From positions 740,501 to 804,500 of the forward strand of contig NC_089864.1 in assembly GCF_036373705.1 (NCBI RefSeq): a stretch of 64,000 nucleotides of DNA, read 5' to 3'. The notes beneath the pieces were generated by a model, which was not told the origin of the DNA, did not search any database, and saw only the letters and a list, made by a program, of their open reading frames with translations. Made by a program: the position numbers and the translations under genes. Shown piece after piece: positions 13,301 through 24,837 of the stretch. Position 1 is the first letter of the stretch, and every line of letters starts with the position of its first letter. The stretch comes from Amia ocellicauda. Lineage: Eukaryota > Chordata > Actinopteri > Amiiformes > Amiidae.

Positions 13301-15000
13301 TCAGTTCAGCTTTTCACTTAGCAAAGGGGGTGGGGGGGTTGGACAGAAAAGGCTTTTGCTCAAAGATTGAAGATTGATGTCCCATGAACAGCTAAAGAGG
13401 CTGCGCGCTCTGTGTGTCACTGGATACAGCAGCGCTGCTCTGTGTGTCACTGGATACAGCAGCGCTGCTCTGTGTGTCACTGGATACAGCAGCGCTGCTC
13501 TGTGTGTCATTGGATACAGCAGCACTGCACAGTGTGTCACTTAACTGCAGTTAAATTTCTCCTTTTTGTGTGCATTGATTACTTTCTGGGTTTAAAGTAC
13601 AAGAGGATTAGCCGGGGCTCGTACCTTTCTTCTCTGGTGGAAGTCCTGCTTCTCTTGCAAAGTATTCCACATTGGTTTTGCAGATCTCCCTGTTAATCTG
13701 TGTTTCTGCAAGGAGGCTCTCTGGTCGACACCACTGCTCAGCGAACTCGGGGAGTCTCTGCACAATCTGCTTCTTGTCCAGATCCACGTACAGCAGCTCG
13801 TCTTGGTCCATCTCCCAGTCAAACTCAAACTGCGTGACGTTCGTCTCACAAGACATTAACTGCCTAAACCTGTGTCTGACTGTTGAGACAAATTATAATG
13901 TTAAGAGACATGTTTGCTTTAAATGGTATCTTCAGCTAAAAAGTACTTTTTTATTAGTAGCAATAAATTACCAAAGTATTAAATATCGACATAGTGAAGA
14001 CTGTTGTCCGATTTTTTGAAAATTACATTAAAAATGCTGTCCTTTTCTTGTAACAAAGCTAGAAAACACTTCTTTACACCTGGCACAAGCACATTATTGG
14101 CACAGAATTAAGCCATGGATTTTAGGATTATTGCGAATGTACATTACAGAAACATAAAAATAGTCAGTGCATTTTCGTTGGAGATACGTGTAAGACATGC
14201 TCTATTATTTGATTGTGTTGTGAGTTTATGAAGCTGGTTAAAGAAGACCTCCGCTCCACTTTTATTGAGGAGGGGAGCCAGTGATCACACTGCAGGTAAA
14301 TCACCAAAACCAGGATCCGTGCAGTGTCTCTCACTGCATCACAACATTATATATTTGTAGACGTGGAAACATGAAATTAACTTTTATCTTTAATAATTAA
14401 TATAACAGGAGGATTAAAACAGATTGCGATTGCTGAGGGTTTACAATGTGGGCTGGCGACATCTCTACCACTAGATCTTAAACTTCCTTCTTTCTTCATT
14501 CACTGCAAATAATATGCACTATTCAACATAAATACATTAACATAAGATGAACAGAAGCAGAAGGGGACACACTTTAATCTCTAGTGAATACATTAATAGA
14601 AATCAGATTTATTTCTGTTTCAGGGCCATGCAGCACAATACAAACTTATACTTGTGTTACAATTGCTGTTCATTATTACTCAATTTCTTAACAGACACCC
14701 TTATTCAGGGTGACTTACAACTGTTACAAGATATCACTTTTTATTTTATTTTTGTACATGTGTACCTATTTATACAGCTGGGCATTTACTGGAACAATCT
14801 AGGTAAAGTCTACAAGGTACAACAGCAGTGCCCCCACCTGGGATTGAACCCACAAACCCTAATGTATTACATAACTAATTTAGATTAAAGGACATTTTGT
14901 ACTGTTTACACAACAAACATGTTCAATTCCACATGGATCTGTTGTGTAAAGCATTGTGTGCAGACGCACGCACGCACGCACGCATGCACACACGCACGCA

Positions 15001-15049
<49 letters not shown>

Positions 15050-17275
15050 GCACATATGCATGAATATGGATGTCTGATGCGTAAAACCCACAGAAGTCAA
15101 ACAGCAGTTATGAAAATACAACAATTTATTACAGTTTTTTATGTTTGCTTTGACTCATTAGCAACATAGCGACCCGAGATGCACAACTCTGAACACAAAA
15201 TGAAAAACTGAGTGGGAAAATACACAATACAGCTGGTGACACTTGGGGGTCATCATTGCAAATATCTTTGTCTGTGTGACAATGCAGGACAGCTGGATTG
15301 ATCATCAGGTCTCTACAGAGAGCTCTGAGGAAGTGGCAGGAGTAGTTCAAATGGAGCAGGAGGAAGTTGCTGGTCGTGGTCGTGGTCACAGTTATGGTCG
15401 TGGTTGTGGTTGTGCTCAACAAGAAAGGCATATTAATGTGTCCAATGAAATCAGAGCTACAGTGGTGGATCTTCTTATAAACAGGGGTTCAATTATGGTT
15501 GCACCATCCAACCAAACCGGCTGCATCAATTATGACATTTCGCGCTGAAAAGAGGTATGTGTAGCATTCACATGTCATTCATACAGGAAGTTGTTACTCA
15601 TTGTATATATTTGGTGCTGCTGTCAATGTTTTGTCTTGCAGAACCAAAGCAAGACCTTCCTTGGTGGGCGAGGGGGCATCCTGACTGCTCAGCAGGAGAT
15701 GACCACTGTGGACATGGAGGTGGCACGAAAAGATGAACGCCAGCAAAAACTCGCAGGAATAAATTCCTCTTGTGTGAGTTGATCTGCTGCACATCCAGAG
15801 CTGCAAGCCATGGTCTTCTCAACCTTCTCCCCATGTCTGAGCGCCACAGAGCAGTTCTGCTCTGCCTGGAGGTGGAGGGTCTTTGAGCCGAACCCTTCCC
15901 AGCAGGCCTCACTCACACAAGCCACGGATACGTCATGTGATCACACAACCACACAACAGTGCCAGGCTTGGATAAGGCCTCCCCGAGGAGACCGTCCTCA
16001 GTGCCTTGCTACTGAAAACATAAACTGTGATGCTGATGGAAATCTTGGGAGAGCAGAGCAGAGAATAGATCACTGGGTCACGATCAGTGAATCAGTACTT
16101 TTCTGTACTTACTGAGAGTAGATTTTGTTCATTTCTATTTTATTCTTATTCTATTTTGCTAAACAATGTCAGCACACTTTACTACATCTTTCTATTACAG
16201 TGCTGTAGTGTTTTTCCAACAGCAGCTTTCGTTATTGTTGACTCATGAACTGTGTGTTAATATTTTTGTAAAGATTAAAAATAAAATGTTCAACAGTCTG
16301 TTGCTGTTGGTGTCTTTATTGTCGCCTGGTTGACTCGACTGCATTCGTTTTGCAGTGTACACAGGTTTGTGATCGGTAGTTTGGGTTTGATCATTTTGGA
16401 CGGCTACACAAGAGTTGTGTAGATATCACTGATTGCTTACTGCACATAGGTGAGAACAGTGTTACTCTGCAGGTTGCTGTCATTTTGCTCAGTGTAATGC
16501 TGATCATTGGATATGAGAAAATGACACTTTGAGACTTTGATTTGAGTGATTCTGTGCCATTATTTGCTGATGGGTGTGTTATTTAGCAGCGCCTCAATGA
16601 TTACACTGATGTGCTGGTGCTATGGTTTGGTTTTGCAGGACGTATTTCTCTCATTTGACATAGCAGGATTGATTTTGCTTCTCTGCAAACCCGAACCCAA
16701 AATGAGCGATTGAGCATCTTGTGTTAAGAGTTGTGCACGTTGGGTCGCTGTATTGAAAAACGAGTCTAAGCACTAAAAACTGTAACCATGCACTAATCCA
16801 GAATCAGAGAACTTGCTCTTAGATTGTTTAGTGATAACAACATATAGTTTGAATAATGTGTAAACAAATATTAAAGATGAAATACAGCAGATGGTTGTTA
16901 AACAGTAAGTCTTCAAAACATCAGCAAGTTTTCTATTCAGTCATGTCTTTTCAGGCAATGTTTTATATCACACAGTGTCTGAGTTTCATAAAGGGTGAAA
17001 GAAAACTCAACAGTTATTGTTCCTCCGGCCTTTTATAGAGATCAAATCTATTCTGTCACTGTTCAAAAACGAGATGCCAAAATTGTAGGATGTGATGGAA
17101 ATACTTGCATAATTTGTCTCCCTTAATATTCTAAGTATGAATTTATTTTTATCACTAGACAGTTATTTTTGTATTTAACAACCGCAGAGAAATAGAAATG
17201 TTACCTACTTTCCAAAGCCCAGGTGATGGACAAACCTGCAGCCAGTGAGACAACGATGGGGACCAGTGCTTTCAT
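10344..17275 (-). CDS. MHC class II alpha chain, complete four-exon gene
   Basis: Minus-strand exons: leader 17275-17209, alpha1 13879-13625 (255 bp), alpha2 11375-11094 (282 bp), connecting/TM/tail 10468-10344. All introns are GT-AG and phase 1. The spliced frame is 729 bp, 242 residues, with no stop. The 22-residue signal peptide starts MKALVPIVVSLAAG. Alpha1 has an NVT glycosylation site and Cys residues in LMSCETN, EQWCRPE and REICKTN; the outer two match the fish alpha1 disulfide and the middle one is extra. Alpha2 is an Ig C1 domain (LICFASGFYP, YSCRVEH) with glycosylation site NLT. The TM segment has Gly-rich spacing (GAGLALGLLG) that pairs with beta chains, then the short tail KGNHCN. 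It would form the alpha/beta peptide-presenting heterodimer at the surface of antigen-presenting cells. It is a head-to-tail neighbour of the broken beta gene. Introns contain a Tc1 copy, a CR1 fragment, a SINE and an IS630-like element. Confidence 0.93.
10556..10940 (+). mobile_element. CR1-like LINE 3' fragment
   Basis: The plus strand reads in broken frames like the C-terminal tail of CR1-type ORF2: LRGDLIQVFKIMKGIDH, then RTRGHKWKLG and FFTQRGVT. It is followed by the family 3' end with AATGGACACCAAACGAGCAC and TCTTATGTTCTTATG. The same 3' end recurs at 19236-19450 (inverted) and 28198-28325. It lies in the intron between the alpha2 and TM exons. Confidence 0.75.
11981..13194 (+). mobile_element. 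Tc1-type transposon, family A copy 2
   Basis: A 1214-bp element with the same 29-bp inverted repeats as the copy at 3955-5175 and flanking TA (11979-11980 and 13195-13196). It lies in the alpha1-alpha2 intron of class II alpha, antisense to the gene. Confidence 0.95.
12123..13162 (+). pseudogene. Tc1 family A transposase with one frameshift
   Basis: It is nearly identical to the intact transposase of copy 1. One base is missing near 12303 (GGGCAAAATGCC against GGGCGAAAATGCC in copy 1), splitting the frame into an N-terminal piece (12123-12350) and a long C-terminal piece (to 13162). The latter retains WSDES, QQDNAPCH and [11 protein letters not shown]. It is otherwise complete. Confidence 0.93.
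13406..13540. repeat. 30-bp tandem repeat, about four copies
   Basis: The unit TGTGTGTCACTGGATACAGC plus AGCGCTGCTC is repeated in the alpha1-alpha2 intron just downstream of the alpha1 exon. The last copy is diverged. Confidence 0.9.
14686..14880 (-). mobile_element. V-SINE-like element, most of the body
   Basis: It starts with the tail domain (CAGACACCCTTATTCAGGGT) and continues through the family body to a B-box-like tRNA region on the minus strand (GGGATTGAACCC at about 14841). It is the longest SINE copy in the window but lacks the extreme 5' head. It lies in intron 1 of class II alpha. Confidence 0.75.
14964..15047. repeat. (ACGC)n/(AC)n microsatellite
   Basis: A compound run of ACGC then AC repeats in intron 1 of class II alpha. 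Confidence 0.95.
15132..16782 (+). mobile_element. IS630/Tc1-type DNA transposon remnant, copy 1
   Basis: A 1651-bp element has imperfect inverted ends of about 60 bp (both include the complement of GTTGTGCACxxTGGGTCxCT) and TA on both sides, as expected for the IS630/Tc1 group. Degenerate transposase pieces remain: GRGRGHSYGRG then QERHINVSNEIRATVVDLLI (15243-15548) and a C-terminal block FSPCLSATEQFCSAWRWRVF (15810-16115). I recognise these from a widespread fish IS630-like transposase. The catalytic middle is largely deleted. It lies in intron 1 of class II alpha. Confidence 0.7.
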
Positions 17276-17378
17276 TGGTGCGGCCTGTTTGTCACCCTCC
17301 TACACAAACCCCCAGATTTCAATTCACACATGTGAAATTAAATCGCTGGAGTTTAAACAAAGCCCTGCTTCAAATTGA

Positions 17379-17418
17379 CCAATCACATTCTTCACACACC
17401 GCCACATCTGCTGCTGCC
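17379..17418 (-). promoter_or_regulatory. X-Y boxes of the class II alpha promoter
   Basis: On the minus strand, 104-143 bp upstream of the leader ATG, are an X1-like GGCAGCAGCAGATG (17418-17405, 10 of 14 bases to CCTAGCAACAGATG), 18 bp of spacer, then a strong Y box GTGATTGG (17386-17379). No convincing S box was found. The layout fits RFX/NF-Y/CIITA control shared with the beta gene. Confidence 0.7.
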
Positions 17419-17506
17419 AGGCAGAGAGAGACTCTCTGCACTTTGACATGATTAAGAAACCAGAAAAGAAAGAACAGACCAGGGTAACATAAGAAGGGGA
17501 GATGAA

Positions 17507-17780
17507 GTGTCTGTGTCTGTGTCTCAGTGTGTGTCTGTGTCTCAGTGTGTGTCTGTGTCTCAGTGTGTGTCTGTAGATCAGTGTGTGTCTGTGTCTCAGT
17601 GTGTGTCTGTGGATCAGTCTGTGTCTCAGTGTGTGTCTGTAGATCATTGTGTGTCTGTGTCTCAGTGTGTGTCTGTCTCAGTGTGTGTCTGTGTCTGTGT
17701 CTCAGTGTGTGTCTGTGTCTGTGTCTGTGTCTCAGTGTGTGTCTGTAGATCAGTGTGTGTCTGTGTGTGTGTCTCTCTGA
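17507..17780. repeat. GTGTCTCAGTGT-type tandem repeat
   Basis: Roughly 18-24 bp units of CAGTGTGTGTCTGTGTCT lie about 90 bp upstream of the X box of class II alpha, between the gene and the second IS630-like copy. Confidence 0.9.
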
Positions 17781-18524
17781 GCTTTAATAGCCTGTGCAGT
17801 TTACCAGCTCTCCCCAGTGTTGCTTGTATAGAGCACTACACTATGATGTAATAGCTGCTGCTGGTGGCTGTGTGAGGTAATTGTGAAGCACATGTAGAAA
17901 ATGGAGAAGGTGAGAGGAATAATGGGGCTCAATGACTGGGTCTCTGGCCACAACACCATGGTGGTGGTTAACCTCTGCATCCAATGCCATCATTCTCTGG
18001 CATACAGGAAGGAAGGAAGGTCTTGCTTTGGTTCTGCAGGACAAAATATTGACAGCAGCACCAAATATATATAATGAGTCACAACTTCCTGTAAGAATGA
18101 CATGTGAATGCTACACATACCTCTTTTCAGCGCGAAATGTCCGGATAATTGATGCAGCGGGTTTAGTTGGATGGTGCAACCATAATTGAACGCCTGTTTA
18201 TAACAAGATCAACCACTGTAGCTCTGATTTCATTGGACACATTAATATGCCTTTCTTGTTGAGCACGACCACGACCATAACTGTGACCACGACCACGACC
18301 AGCAACTTCCTCCTGCTCCATTTGAACGGCTGCTGCCACTTCCTCAGAGCTCTCTGTAGAGACCTGATGATCAATCCAGCTGTCCTGCATTGTCACACAG
18401 ACAAAGATATTTGCAATGATGACCCCCAAGTGTCACCAGCTGATCACTCTCACTCAGGGGTCTCCACCCTTTTTAACATGAGCGCTACTCTGAAAGAATG
18501 AAAGATGCCGCAAGCTACGTTTTA

Positions 18525-18640
18525 TTTTCTTATTATTATTATTGTTATTATTTTTATATCTTGGCAGACACTCTTATCCAGGGCGACTTACAACATAAGT
18601 GCAATACAAAGTGTAAAAATACAGTTTGGTAAAGGCATCA
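18525..18640 (-). repeat. V-SINE-like fragment in the hAT element
   Basis: A degenerate (TTA)n tract is followed by CTTGGCAGACACTCTTATCC and CATAAGTGCAATACAAAGTG, the same subfamily as the copy at 54325-54475. Confidence 0.65.
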
Positions 18641-19235
18641 ATCATTACAAATTCAATTTACATAAAACATAGCAATTCAAAATATAATACATTTTACAAC
18701 TTCCAATTTACAATTTACTCAGGCAAGTACAGTAAGTGAGGTCCTACATCCTGGATGGTAAAGCTAAGTGCTGTCAAGATGTAGGGTCACAGTCAAGGGC
18801 TACGGGAAAGGGAGCAAGGAGGAAAACAATCAAAAACGCAAGAAGCATAATAAAACTGTGAAGTGCTATCTAGCAGGGATAAAAGGACTAATATTCTTCT
18901 ATTTTATTCATCATCAGGGCCTTCACACTGCATGCACAGATGTAAAGGCACATTTAAGACGCATCTAACATTAGCTCTGCCAGTGCCAGTAATCGCCTCC
19001 TCCTATTCTCCAGTTCAGACTGCGCACATCATGTGTATTGACATTCACGTATACAATATATCATGGCTAATCAGGTGGGATAATGGAGATGTAGATTTGA
19101 TAGGATAGTAGCTGGGAGTTTGTGTGTCTGATTTGTGAGATTTGTTTTTGAGGAAACAAAATATGATTAGCCTTATCTGAAGGCCATTGCTTACTGCATC
19201 CAACACATCATGTATAATCCACCACATTGCACATT

Positions 19236-19450
19236 GGATACATACGAACATAAGAACATAAGAAAGTGTCCAATCGAGAGGAGGCCATTCACCCCATCGT
19301 GCTCGTTTGGTGTCCATTAATAACTGAGTGATCAAGGATCCTATCCAGCCTGTTTTTGAATGTTCCCAAATTGTCTCTTCAGCCACATCGCTGGGGAGTT
19401 TGTTCAGATTGTGACGCCTCTCTGTGTGAAGAACCGCACCAAGTACACAG
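19236..19450 (-). mobile_element. CR1-like 3' end, minus strand
   Basis: The run from ACATAAGAACATAAGAAAGT through CGTGCTCGTTTGGTGTCCAT to TTGTGACGCCTCTCTGTGTG is the reverse complement of the 3' end of the fragment at 10556-10940. It is nested inside the hAT-like element. Confidence 0.7.
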
Positions 19451-20389
19451 CCTATCCCGTTTCTCCGGCATAGGCGAATACAGACTCCGTTAAATGCAGC
19501 TGTGGAGCCAGTTCTGCTTGATAGATGTTGCCTGCAATCCATTGAGTCATAGCTCGGTCATCATGGAGTGAAGGGACTATTTAATCTGCTTTAGTTTTGA
19601 AAAGCTGCTCTCGCCACTTGCAACAGTAACCTGATCTGATTGTCAGTGTCAGTGCATTGAATGGGCACAATCAAGGCCACTGGAATGGTGTAGGTTTGTC
19701 CCTATAAGCCACATTGGGGCCTGTTTGGTGATTTTGAACACTTTGAATGATGTTCACAACATTCGCACTGCACTTGATCACTGTATTTAACTCATATTTC
19801 ACGATTTCCAAATGAAGATATTCATCTGATCGCTGCTTAAACAGTGGTTCCAAGCTTCAGCATTACTTTCTCACGCCTTATTTTTTTTGTATTATTCTAA
19901 CCTGTGAAAGGCTCTCCATACTGTCTGGACCCTTAGTCCCGCCTTCAAGCAGAAGTAAGTGACCCAATCAGTGAAGCGAGGTTTTGGAAACCATCTCTGT
20001 TAAGACAGAACTGCTCCGGGAGCAGGACTTATATGATGTTTCTGATTGGTTACTTGCCTTTAGGAGGCAGGGCATGACGCAACTTTAGTTTTTACAGGTT
20101 TGTAAGCTTGGAGACGGTGGCACCCTGGGTCTTGTCGTCTTGTGTGGTTGTACATACTCGCTCAATGGGCAAGCGGCTCTGGCTAAATGCATGTGTGTAT
20201 TTCCAAAATTGTTTGGCGAGGCACTCATAGGCAGCCGGAGAGCCACTGGTAGCTCGTGATCGACTTGTTTCAGACCCTGCTCTAATGTACTCGGTTGCAT
20301 TTTAACACTCAGTTTGTCATTTTGTGTTCAGAGTTGTGCACATTGGGTCACTATGTTGAAAGATGAGTCAAAGTAATCATATAAAACTG

Positions 20390-21229
20390 TAACACACGCT
20401 GATTAAAGTGCCAATCTGATCCAGTGTGCTGAGCTGCTGTGTCAGTAATACTATTCCTGCTCCAGGTCCCAGTCACCATCACACAAACCACAGAAACAGC
20501 TCAACACACCCCCCTGACACACCAAATTAAACAAACACACACACATACACACATACACAGGCTCATTAACAACCCTTAGCTCTAAACTAGTAGTGCATAG
20601 TCATTGTGCACTGTGTCTTGCCCTGAATATTTATCCAGTAACACACTGCTGTTTCCAGTGTTATGTGGGTGGGGTGTATCTTCTCAGCAGAGCACAGCTC
20701 ACCTGTGTTTCACTGCCTGCTGTGTCTCAGTGGGTCCACTGACCAGAGAGACACTGAACACACAGCACCACTGACCAGAGAGACACTGTACACATATCTG
20801 AGATCTCATATCAGACTAACTTTAAACCTGAGGGCTCCCCGCTGCTCACCTGTACGCCTGCTGAAGCTCAATATCAGCCATTCAGCACAAAGCTTGAAAG
20901 CACAGCGTGACACAAGCAGTTCAAAGACACAGAACAGCGTCTGTGAAACAAGCGCTGCAGCATCGCCTCATATCTGACTAGATCAGCTCGTCTTAAAGAT
21001 ACAACATCACAGCTTTCATCAGCTTGGTATAATGTGTATCTCGTTGCAAAATGCTGACCAGGACAGTTATAATACACAAGACTGTTCATTTAAACAAAAT
21101 ATATGAAGCTTTATTTGAAATGAAGCAGATTGCAATGATGTTCATATGAAGTAAACAAAACACAAAAACTCTTGGTATTTGATCCAGCATTAAGAAGCGC
21201 ATGTCTGCACAGCGCAAGGCTCCACCGTC
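20390..21229. other. No gene seen
   Basis: Unique-looking DNA with a short CA-rich stretch (20535-20560) and two copies of a GACCAGAGAGACACTG motif near 20740-20790. Open frames here are short and unlike any family I know. Confidence 0.5.
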
Positions 21230-24200
21230 CTGTCACACACTGAAATACACTGAGGGGTGTCCTGTCACACACACAGAAAAACACTGAGGGGTGTCCTCTC
21301 ACACACTGAAATACACTGAGGGGTGTCCTATCACACACACTGAAATACACTGAGGGGTGTCCTGTCACACACACTGAAATACACTGAGGGCCGTCCTGCT
21401 CTCACACACTGAAATACACTGAGGGGTGTCCTGTCACACACTGAAATACACTGAGGAGTGTCCTTTCACACACACTGAAATACACTGAGGGCTGTCCTGC
21501 TCTGACACACTGAAATACACTGAGGGGTGTCCTGTCACACAGTGAAATACACTGAGGGGTGTCCTGTCACACACACTGAAATACACTGAGGGGTGTCCTG
21601 TCACACACACTGAAATACACTGAGGGGTGTCCTGTCACACACATTGAAATACACTGAGGGGTGTCCTGTCACACACTGAAATACACTGAGGGGTGTCCTT
21701 TCACACACACTGAAATACACTGAGGGCTGTCCTGCTCTGACACACTGAAATACACTGAGGGGTGTCCTGTCACACACTGAAATACACTGAGGAGTGTCCT
21801 TTCACACACACTGAAATACACTGAGGGCTGTCCTGCTCTGACACACTGAAATACACTGAGGGGTGTCCTGTCACACACTGAAATACACTGAGGGGTGTCT
21901 AGCTCTCACACACTGAAATACACTGAGGGGTGTCAAGCTCTCACACACTGAAATACACTGAGGGGTGTCCTGTCACACACTGAAATACACTGAGGGGTGT
22001 CCTGTCACACACACTGAAATACACTGAGGGATGTCCTGTCACACACACTGAAATACACTGAGGGGTGTCCTGTCACACACTGAAATACACTGAGGGGTGT
22101 CCTGTCACACAATGAAATACACTGAGGGGTGTCCTGTCACACACACTGAAATACACTGAGGGGTGTCCTGTCACAAGGTGAAATACACTGAGGGGTGTCC
22201 TGTCACACACTCTGAAATACACTGAGGGGTGTCCTGTCACACACACTGAAATACACTGAGGGGTGTCCTGTCACACACACTGAAATACACTGAGGGGTGT
22301 CCAGCTCTCACACACTGAAATACACTGAGGGGTGTCCTATCACACACACTGAAATAAACTGAGGGGTGTCCTGTCACACACTGAAATACACTGAGGGGTG
22401 TCCTGTCACAAGGTGAAATACACTGAGGGGTGTCCTGTCACACAGTGAAATACACTGAGGGGTGTCCTGTCACACACACTGAAATACACTGAGGGGTGTC
22501 TAGCTCTCACACACTGAAATACACTGAGGGGTGTCCTGTCACACACACTGAAATACACTGAGGGGTGTCCTGTCACACACTGAAATACACTGAGGGGTGT
22601 CCTGTCACACACACTGAAATACACTGAGGGGTGTCCTGTCACACACACTGAAATACACTGAGGGGTGTCCAGGTCTCACACACTGAAATACACTGAGGTG
22701 TGTCCTATCACACACACTGAAATACACTGAGGTGTGTCCTGTCACACACACTGAAATACACTGAGGGGTGTCCTGTCACACACACTGAAATACACTGAGG
22801 GCCGTCCTGCTCTGACACACTGAAATACACTGAGGGGTGTCCTTTCACACACACTGAAATACACTGAGGGCCGTCCTGCTCTGACACACTGAAATACACT
22901 GAGGGGTGTCTAGCTCTCACACACTGAAATACACTGAGGGGTGTCCTGTCACACACTGAAATACACTGAGGGGTGTCCTGTCACACACACTGAAATACAC
23001 TGAGGGGTGTCCTGTCACACACACTGAAATACACTGAGGGGTGTCCTATCACACACTGAAATACACTGAGGGGTGTCCTGTCACACACACTGAAATACAC
23101 TGAGGGGTGTCCTGTCACACACACTGAAATACACTGAGGGGTGTCCTGTCACACACACTGAAATACACTGAGGGGTGTCTAGCTCTCACACACTGAAATA
23201 CACTGAGGGGTGTCCTGTCACACACACTGAAATACACTGAGGGGTGTCCTGTCACACACACTGAAATACACTGAGGGGTGTCCTGTCACACACTGAAATA
23301 CACTGAGGGGTGTCCTGTCACACACACTGAAATACACTGAGGGGTGTCCTATCACACACACTGAAATAAACTGAGGGGTGTCCTGTCACACACTGAAATA
23401 CACTGAGGGGTGTCCTGTCACAAGGTGAAATACACTGAGGGGTGTCCTGTCACACAGTGAAATACACTGAGGGGTGTCCTGTCACACACACTGAAATACA
23501 CTAAGGGGTGTCCTGTCACACACACTGAAATACACTGAGGGGTGTCCAGGTCTCACACACTGAAATACACTGAGGTGTGTCCTATCACACACACTGAAAT
23601 ACACTGAGGTGTGTCCTGTCACACACACTGAAATACACTGAGGGGTGTCCTGTCACACACACTGAAATACACTGAGGGGTGTCCTGTCACACACACTGAA
23701 ATACACTGAGGTGTGTCCTGTCACACACACTGAAATACACTGAGGGGTGTCCAGGTCTCACACACTGAAATACACTGAGGGGTGTCCTGTCACACACACT
23801 GAAATACACTGAGGGGTGTCCTGTCACACACACTGAAATACACTGAGGGGTGTCCTGTCACACACACTGAAATACACTGAGGGGTGTCCTGTCACACACT
23901 GAAATACACTGAGGGGTGTCCTTTCACACACACTGAAATACACTGAGGGCCGTCCTGCTCTGACACACTGAAATACACTGAGGGGTGTCCTGTCACACAC
24001 ACTGAAATACACTGAGGGGTGTCCTATCACACACTGAAATACACTGAGGGGTGTCCTGTCACACACACTGAAATACACTGAGGGGTGTCCAGCTCTCACA
24101 CACTGAAATACACTGAGGGGTGTCCTGTCACACACACTGAAATAAACTGAGGGGTGTCCTGTCACACACACTGAAATACACTGAGGGGTGTCCTGTCACA

Positions 24201-24330
24201 CACACTGAAATACACTGAGGGGTGTCCTGTCACACACACTGAAATACACTGAGGGGTGTCCTGTCACACAGTGAAATACACTGAGGGGCGTCCTGTCACA
24301 CAGTGAAATACACTGAGGGGCGTCCTGCTC
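21230..24330. repeat. 3.1-kb minisatellite, 30-34 bp unit
   Basis: A near-uniform array of GAAATACACTGAGGGGTGTC joined by CCTGTCACACACACT-type linkers, roughly 95 copies. Linker variants recur (CCTATCAC, CTAGCTCTCAC, CCTGCTCTGAC, CACAAGGTG), giving higher-order blocks: for example, the block around 22320-22460 is repeated near 23345-23485. Long minus-strand open frames in it only mirror the repeat. Confidence 0.97.
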
Positions 24331-24772
24331 CATGACTCACAGGCTGATGTTGGGCTCTGCAGGCAGGTGGGGTCTGGCAGGGAGTGTTAATGAACGGCTC
24401 CACCTGATAGGGAAGCTACTGTGTCATCTCTCCTCGACATCATGTTGACAGCAGGCTGTGTTAACAGTTTAGTTACATTATAATACAGGGGGTAAAGGTG
24501 CTGCGATTCAGACCCTGTGAGTGACTGTCCTGCACACGTCTGGGCTTTCTGATCCTCTGAGGTAAAACAGCTGCCCATCTCAGTCAGCACAGGGAGAGCA
24601 TTATAGTAATTAAATATAATCTTTTGCTCCATTAACATCCTGAGTCCGGCCTCAAAACTCACAGGATATCAGTGTTTTACAGGAAACACAAATCTGCAAT
24701 GTGGGCTCCTGACTGAAATATTTAAGGTCAGATTTGTAAAAGTTTGGGATTTTTAAAAAACATGTTAAACAT

Positions 24773-24837
<65 letters not shown>

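Larger units (their letters stand above)
18455..20279. mobile_element. hAT-like element nested in the IS630-like copy
   Basis: The left end CAGGGGTCTCCACCCTTTTT and right end ...GATCGACTTGTTTCAGACCCTG are the kind of ends seen on fish hAT elements. Flanking 8-mers CTCTCACT and CTCTAATG match at 5 of 8 bases, an eroded target duplication. Comparison with copy 1 shows the segment interrupts that element. Inside are a V-SINE-like piece and a CR1 3' end. No transposase frame survives. Confidence 0.55.
17850..20389 (-). mobile_element. IS630/Tc1-type transposon remnant, copy 2, split by a hAT-like insertion
   Basis: It is the inverted counterpart of the element at 15132-16782. The N-terminal transposase block with HINVSNEIRATVVDLVINRR reads on the minus strand at 18429-18163, and a further block (EVNHHHGVVARD, SSHLLHFLHVLHN) at about 18040-17870. 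The element's end repeat is at 20305-20389, separated by 1.85 kb of inserted DNA. It lacks the other end near 17850. Together with copy 1 it brackets the class II alpha leader exon and promoter. Confidence 0.65.

Noticed and set aside
17527..17851. Cys/Val/Ser open frames upstream of class II alpha
   Set aside because: Translation of the GTGTCT repeat.
19970..20050. CCAAT boxes with promoter-like look
   Set aside because: They lie inside the hAT-like element, with no X box and no adjacent exon.
21230..24330. Several minus-strand open frames reading VCDRTPLSVFQCV-like repeats
   Set aside because: They follow the minisatellite period, switch frames with linker length, and have no start context or homology. 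They are repeat translations, not genes.
21230..24330. CRISPR-like spacing of conserved repeats and variable linkers
   Set aside because: This is a vertebrate locus. Linkers are short variants of one another rather than unique spacers, and no cas genes are present.
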